The notes below the pieces were generated by a model. That model made no database searches and was not told the origin of the DNA. It saw only the letters and a program-made list of their open reading frames with translations. Below are positions 60,631 through 64,000 of a stretch of DNA of 64,000 nt, piece by piece (positions within the stretch are counted from its first letter, which is position 1; every line of letters starts with the position of its first letter). The DNA lies in the NCBI RefSeq assembly GCF_028994805.1, contig NZ_JAJQQP010000016.1, positions 100,211 to 164,210 of the forward strand. The letters run 5' to 3'. This stretch comes from Promicromonospora iranensis. Lineage in GTDB: Bacteria > Actinomycetota > Actinomycetes > Actinomycetales > Cellulomonadaceae. The translations under genes were made by a program, and so were the position numbers.

Positions 60631-61646
60631 GGATCGGCTACAGCTTCTGGGGCTTCCTCGGCCCTGGGATTACCGACACCCCCGACGGAGGGCGCAGCCA
60701 CCGCCGGGTCCTCGTCGACGGGCTCCTCAGCCGCGGCAACGACGTCGTGTTCCTTCAGGCTGACCGGGACAGGCTCGAGGCAGGGCATGACCTGACGGGC
60801 ACCTACCGGTGGGACGAACACCTGCCAGAGATCGATGCGCTGTTCCTCGAGTGGCGCTGGCCCATCCCTGGACGCAACACCGCGCCGTGCGGGTCGCCAG
60901 GTCACACCTGCGACCTGCACCGCCAGGCCGAACTCGTCGAGCACTACATTCGCCGCCGCTCGGTTCCGACGATCTTGTGGGACAAGGACCGGCAGCTGCC
61001 CAGCGACCACCCCCTGCGCCAGTTGGCGAACGTCACGATCTGCGAGGCAGCCCTCCACCCCGCCTCGGGCGCACACTCGCTGCTGTTCCCCGTCGACGAC
61101 GCTGTCCTGGACCAGGCTGACCCACGGGGCCTCGCCGCGAGCCGCCGTGACCTGCCGCTGGTGTACATCGGAAACCAGTACGACAGGGACCACCTCTTCG
61201 ACGAGTTCTTCGCGGTACCCGCCAAGCATCATCAGCACCTCGTCGCCGGCAAGTGGACCAGCACACAGGCCTGGCCCCACGTCACGTTTGCGGACCGTGT
61301 GCCATTCAGCCAGGTCGAACAGCTGCACCGTCGCGCCCTGGCAACCGTCCTCCTCCTGCCGGACCGGTACGCCAAGGTCGGCCAGATGACCCAGCGGCTC
61401 CCGGAGGCCGTCCTCGCCGGCTGCCTGCCGCTGACCCCCACCGCGATCCGGTCGGCCGAGCTGTTCACGCCCGCAGCGCTGCACGTACGCGCCGGGAACG
61501 AGGCATCTCGACGTCTCCAGCACCTGGCAGCCATCGCCGGCACCCCGGAGCACGCTGAGCTCATCGCACAGTGCCTGCGCAAGCTCGACCGGTTCCGCGT
61601 CTCTCGCCAACTCGACACGCTGGAACAAATCCTCAATCCAGCCTGA
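60627..61646 (+). CDS. Glycosyltransferase-like protein (CgeB type)
   Basis: A 339-residue protein with the two-Rossmann pattern of GT-B enzymes. The first half has GYSFWGFLGPGITDTPDGGR and DALFLEWRWPIPG; the second half has DLPLVYIGNQYDRDHLFDEF, VTFADRVPFSQVEQLHRRAL and LPEAVLAGCLPLTPTAIRS, where the Glu-Ala-x-x-x-Gly segment matches the donor-binding motif of CgeB-like spore maturation glycosyltransferases. The GTG start overlaps the carbamoyltransferase stop (GTGA). It likely adds a sugar in the pathway, perhaps the product of the epimerase; the donor is not known. Confidence 0.65.
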   Translation: MRIGYSFWGFLGPGITDTPDGGRSHRRVLVDGLLSRGNDVVFLQADRDRLEAGHDLTGTYRWDEHLPEIDALFLEWRWPIPGRNTAPCGSPGHTCDLHRQAELVEHYIRRRSVPTILWDKDRQLPSDHPLRQLANVTICEAALHPASGAHSLLFPVDDAVLDQADPRGLAASRRDLPLVYIGNQYDRDHLFDEFFAVPAKHHQHLVAGKWTSTQAWPHVTFADRVPFSQVEQLHRRALATVLLLPDRYAKVGQMTQRLPEAVLAGCLPLTPTAIRSAELFTPAALHVRAGNEASRRLQHLAAIAGTPEHAELIAQCLRKLDRFRVSRQLDTLEQILNPA

Positions 61647-61712
61647 GCCCGAGACCACCTCACGACCTGCCATCACCCCATCGACACCGCACATCTGAAA
61701 CCGGAGGCCCCG

Positions 61713-62537
61713 TTGCCCACCAACCCCTTCACCGACCCGGCGCAGATGACGCCGCTGTACGGCACCGCGGTCCGGATCGAACACCGCACGACGGCCCTTC
61801 TCGCGGCGAAAATCTCCGGGGCCAACGCCACCACCGCCCTCACCCAGCTCGTCGCATCGGTAGCGGCCCCCAGTCCCGTCGTCGCGGACATCGGGTGCGG
61901 GCGCGGCAGCCTCGCGCTGAGCATCGCCGCCCACCTGAGCCCCGCCCGGACGATCGCAATCGACCAGTCCAACGCCCTGCTCAACACCGTCCGGACCCGA
62001 GCCGCCAGCGCCGGCGCAACGATCCAGACTCTCCAGGCCGACTTCCACGCGCTGCCCCTGCCCGACGGAGAACTCGACGTCGCAACCGCGGCATTCTGCC
62101 TCTACCACTCCGACCACCCCCAGACGGTGGCCGCCGAGATCGCCCGTTGCCTCGCCGCCGGTGGCCACACCGTCTTTGCCACCAAATCGGCCGACAGTTA
62201 CCACGAGCTTGATGAGCTCCTCGCCCGGACCGGGCTCGACCCGGCCGCCAGCGAGCGCCCCAGCCTCTACAGCTCTTTCAACACCACCAACGCTGCCGCC
62301 GTGACGGCCGCAGCAGGCCTGCAGGTCGTGGACATCGCGAACGAGCAGCACGTATTCCGATTTGACGACTCCGCCCACCTGGCGGCGTACCTCAGCACGA
62401 CACCCAAGTACGTCCTGCCCGAGCACCTCGTCGACGACCCGCGAAGCCTGGCCGAAGAGTTGGCCCGACGCGGAATAGATGGACCGGTGACCGCGACCTC
62501 CACCGTGACCTACGTGACCGCCCGGCGTACAGCATGA
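61713..62537 (+). CDS. SAM-dependent methyltransferase, class I
   Basis: A 274-residue methyltransferase. Motif I is VVADIGCGRGSLALSIA at about residue 49, followed by TIAIDQSNALLN (acidic residue binding the ribose), then LPLPDGELDVATAAFCLYH (motif IV region). The C-terminal third is more variable. The TTG start is supported by GGAGG. The 66-base gap before it is the largest in this part of the operon. It may act on O, N or C; the substrate is unknown. It overlaps the next gene by four bases. Confidence 0.85.
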   Translation: MPTNPFTDPAQMTPLYGTAVRIEHRTTALLAAKISGANATTALTQLVASVAAPSPVVADIGCGRGSLALSIAAHLSPARTIAIDQSNALLNTVRTRAASAGATIQTLQADFHALPLPDGELDVATAAFCLYHSDHPQTVAAEIARCLAAGGHTVFATKSADSYHELDELLARTGLDPAASERPSLYSSFNTTNAAAVTAAAGLQVVDIANEQHVFRFDDSAHLAAYLSTTPKYVLPEHLVDDPRSLAEELARRGIDGPVTATSTVTYVTARRTA

Positions 62538-63214
62538 CGGCCACGTTCATCAAGACCTACCAAAACCCGCAGGTACGTGAGGCCGCACTCCGCCACCACA
62601 CCTGGCTGAGCCAGCTCGACAGCGGCGTGCGCCTCCCGGCCGTGCTGGACGTGACGTCAGACGCCCTCGTGTTCGAGCACCTCACCGGCCCCCACCCCGC
62701 ACCAGCCGACATGCCACAGGTCGCCCAATCGCTCGGACGCCTGCACACCGCCGCGTCCCGACACCTGCATCAGGCGCGCCTCGAGCAGCCAGCCACAGTC
62801 ACTGCCGACCTGACGATCACCGACTTCCACAGCCCTCGGAAGGACGTTCTAATCCTCTTCCCAGTAATCCCTGATGAGAACGTCGCCCTGTACAAAGACG
62901 CGAACATCCGCAACGTCATCCTCACCAACGAAGGCCCCGGGATCGTCGACTTCGACGACCTGACCCTCGCGCCCTACGGCTACGACCTGGCCAAGCTCGT
63001 CGTCAGCGCCGCCATGACGCACGGACCGTTCTCCGCGACGCTCGTCGAGGAGACACTCGCGGCTTACAACGCGGGCACAACCGCTGCCAACCCGGGAGGG
63101 TGTACGGAAGGAGCATTTCGCCAGTACACAGCCATCCATGACCACCTCACCGCCCGCTACATCCACCGAAACGGATACCGCTACAGCTGGCCAGAAGCCC
63201 AGCCCTGGCTGTAG
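62534..63214 (+). CDS. Phosphotransferase-like protein (APH fold)
   Basis: A 226-residue protein of the aminoglycoside phosphotransferase/choline kinase fold with a shortened N-lobe. The catalytic loop reads YKDANIRNVIL: Asp and Asn are kept but the usual first His is Tyr. The metal-binding motif IVDFDDLTLAPYGYDLAKLV is intact. APTTA-like glycine loops are missing at the N-terminus, as in many short members. It could phosphorylate an intermediate or inactivate the product for self-protection. Coupled to the methyltransferase by ATGA. Confidence 0.65.
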   Translation: MTATFIKTYQNPQVREAALRHHTWLSQLDSGVRLPAVLDVTSDALVFEHLTGPHPAPADMPQVAQSLGRLHTAASRHLHQARLEQPATVTADLTITDFHSPRKDVLILFPVIPDENVALYKDANIRNVILTNEGPGIVDFDDLTLAPYGYDLAKLVVSAAMTHGPFSATLVEETLAAYNAGTTAANPGGCTEGAFRQYTAIHDHLTARYIHRNGYRYSWPEAQPWL

Positions 63215-63271
63215 CTGTCCACCAGAACCCGCACCTGTCGGCTGCGCCGGCAGGGCACAGGAAGGACGACC

Positions 63272-63349
63272 ATGACACGACCTCCGGGCTGGTATCGACC
63301 GGACACTACTCCGAATCAGTGCGTCCTCCGAACGGAGCCGAACTCGTGA
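63272..63349 (+). CDS. 25-residue ORF with strong ribosome-binding site
   Basis: AGGAAGGA lies at a good distance before the ATG at 63272, which opens a 25-codon frame (MTRPPGWYRPDTTPNQ to begin, one Cys, ending EPNS). The TGA overlaps the GTG start of the kinase gene (GTGA). The start resembles the PPGWYPD beginning of DUF2510 proteins. It may be a micropeptide, a pathway peptide or a coupling leader. Confidence 0.45.
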   Translation: MTRPPGWYRPDTTPNQCVLRTEPNS

Positions 63350-63882
63350 CTGGCAATGACTCAACGCGCCTCGTCATCGTGCGCGGCCCATCAGGATCAG
63401 GAAAGACCACCATCGCGCGCGACCTGCGCGAGAGGATGGGCCGCGGCACAGCACTCATCGAGCAGGACTACGTGCGCCGAAAGCTGCTCTGGGAGAAGGA
63501 CACCTTAGGCGCCCTCAACATTTCGATGATCGACACCGTTACCCGACACGCTCTCGACTCTGGTTACAGCGCCGTCGTGGAGGGCATCATGCACGAGGTT
63601 CGGTACGGCGACATGCTGCGGGCCCTCGTCGCTGACCACGAGGGAACCAGTGTGGTCGCGTACCTAGACGTGCCCTTCGACGAGACGCTCCGCCGGCACG
63701 CCGGCCGCCCCCAAGCGGCGGACTTCACGCCAGAACTCATGGCCGAGTGGTGGGCGCAGGATGACTACCTCGGCCTCAATGGAGAGATCGTCGTCGGTCC
63801 GCAGACCACCGCCCAAAAGACGGTCGACCGACTTCTCACAAGCCTGGAAAGCACGCTCGACACAACGACCTCGAAGGGGTGA
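63346..63882 (+). CDS. P-loop kinase (AAA/zeta-toxin-like)
   Basis: A 178-residue P-loop nucleoside-triphosphatase with Walker A in VIVRGPSGSGKTTIARDL near residue 11. VEGIMHEVRYGDML and VAYLDVPFDETLRRHAGRP are typical of small-molecule kinases such as gluconate, chloramphenicol or nucleoside kinases; the LIEQDYVRR segment holds the probable catalytic Asp. The GTG at 63346 has GGAG upstream and overlaps the short ORF stop; the frame extends to 63319. Last gene of the operon; a resistance or activation role is possible. Confidence 0.75.
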   Translation: MTGNDSTRLVIVRGPSGSGKTTIARDLRERMGRGTALIEQDYVRRKLLWEKDTLGALNISMIDTVTRHALDSGYSAVVEGIMHEVRYGDMLRALVADHEGTSVVAYLDVPFDETLRRHAGRPQAADFTPELMAEWWAQDDYLGLNGEIVVGPQTTAQKTVDRLLTSLESTLDTTTSKG

Positions 63883-63937
63883 GCACTACATGCCGCAGGC
63901 CGTAGGGGACTGCTGCACGGATAGGTGACAGGGTTTC

Positions 63938-64000
63938 TCAGGCGGCGAGTGCGACCTGAGTGGTCATGGTGGCTTCGTACTCGATCGGGGTCAAACGTCC
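63938..64000 (-). CDS. IS3-family transposase, C-terminal end (cut by window edge)
   Basis: The last 20 residues read GRLTPIEYEATMTTQVALAA, the typical end of IS3-family OrfB transposases (rve-type integrase core). The gene continues beyond the window on the right. The sequence TAGGGGACTGCTGCACGG near 63903-63920 is probably the terminal part of the element, about 20-35 bases after the stop. Confidence 0.7.
   Translation of the reverse strand, partial: GRLTPIEYEATMTTQVALAA

Noticed and set aside
1..64000. CRISPR array
   Set aside because: No regularly spaced direct repeats of 23-40 bases were seen; the only tandem repeats are the hexamer at 15395 and the 27-base pair in the 39.3-kb gene.

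Overview
The window is a stretch of high-GC actinobacterial chromosome. Codon third positions are almost all G or C, GTG/TTG starts are common, stop-start overlaps (ATGA/GTGA) are frequent, and terminators are GC-rich hairpins without U-tracts. The LAATG-type sorting signal, the MHYT protein, the two-permease sugar importer without its own ATPase and the AraC/XRE-type regulators fit a Micrococcales genome such as a Cellulomonas/Promicromonospora relative. That placement is an inference; no rRNA or tRNA marker is present.

Layout. 0-7.5 kb: end of an MFS exporter, an AraC regulator, an FAD-dependent oxidoreductase, a sugar ABC importer (binding protein and two permeases) and a second AraC regulator. 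7.9-14.6 kb: a dehydrogenase fused to a GNAT-like tail, an MHYT membrane sensor, a TPP-dependent 2-keto acid decarboxylase and a PLP amino acid decarboxylase. 14.9-19.5 kb: small secreted proteins, an ATP-grasp ligase and methylglyoxal synthase. 20-31 kb: a HAD phosphatase, hypothetical genes, a sortase-anchored repeat protein, a lipoprotein, an intact IS4-family element that splits two adjacent genes, and another small secreted protein whose 5' leader matches the one at 17.5 kb. This half also holds several gene fragments (ATP-grasp, methylglyoxal synthase, NUDIX, a small conserved gene), which marks it as a rearranged accessory region.

31-44 kb looks mobile. It has DnaA-box-like repeats, a DUF5710/Cys-rich protein, a SRAP protein, an ATP-dependent DNA ligase that has lost its N-terminus where a two-gene tyrosine-recombinase element begins, a crystallin/I36-like secreted protein, a DNA methyltransferase and small genes of unknown function.

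44.7-49.1 kb is one leftward operon: RHH antitoxin, MazF-like toxin, an HTH/TPR regulator, an aminoglycoside-phosphotransferase-like kinase and a second HTH/TPR regulator. Diverging from it, 49.3-63.9 kb is a rightward, almost fully overlapped operon that I read as an undescribed natural-product cluster. It encodes two small proteins, a resolvase-like fragment, a HAD phosphatase, two P450s (one lacking ExxR), a LanC-like protein without the zinc ligands, a sugar-nucleotide epimerase, a thymidylate-synthase-fold enzyme carrying the Asp typical of cytosine-nucleotide hydroxymethylases, a NodU/TobZ-type carbamoyltransferase, a glycosyltransferase-like protein, a methyltransferase and two kinases. 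Two tiny ORFs with good ribosome-binding sites lie inside it. The simplest hypothesis is a nucleoside-type product built on a hydroxymethylated cytosine nucleotide that is then dephosphorylated, carbamoylated, glycosylated or oxidised. The window ends inside an IS3-family transposase.
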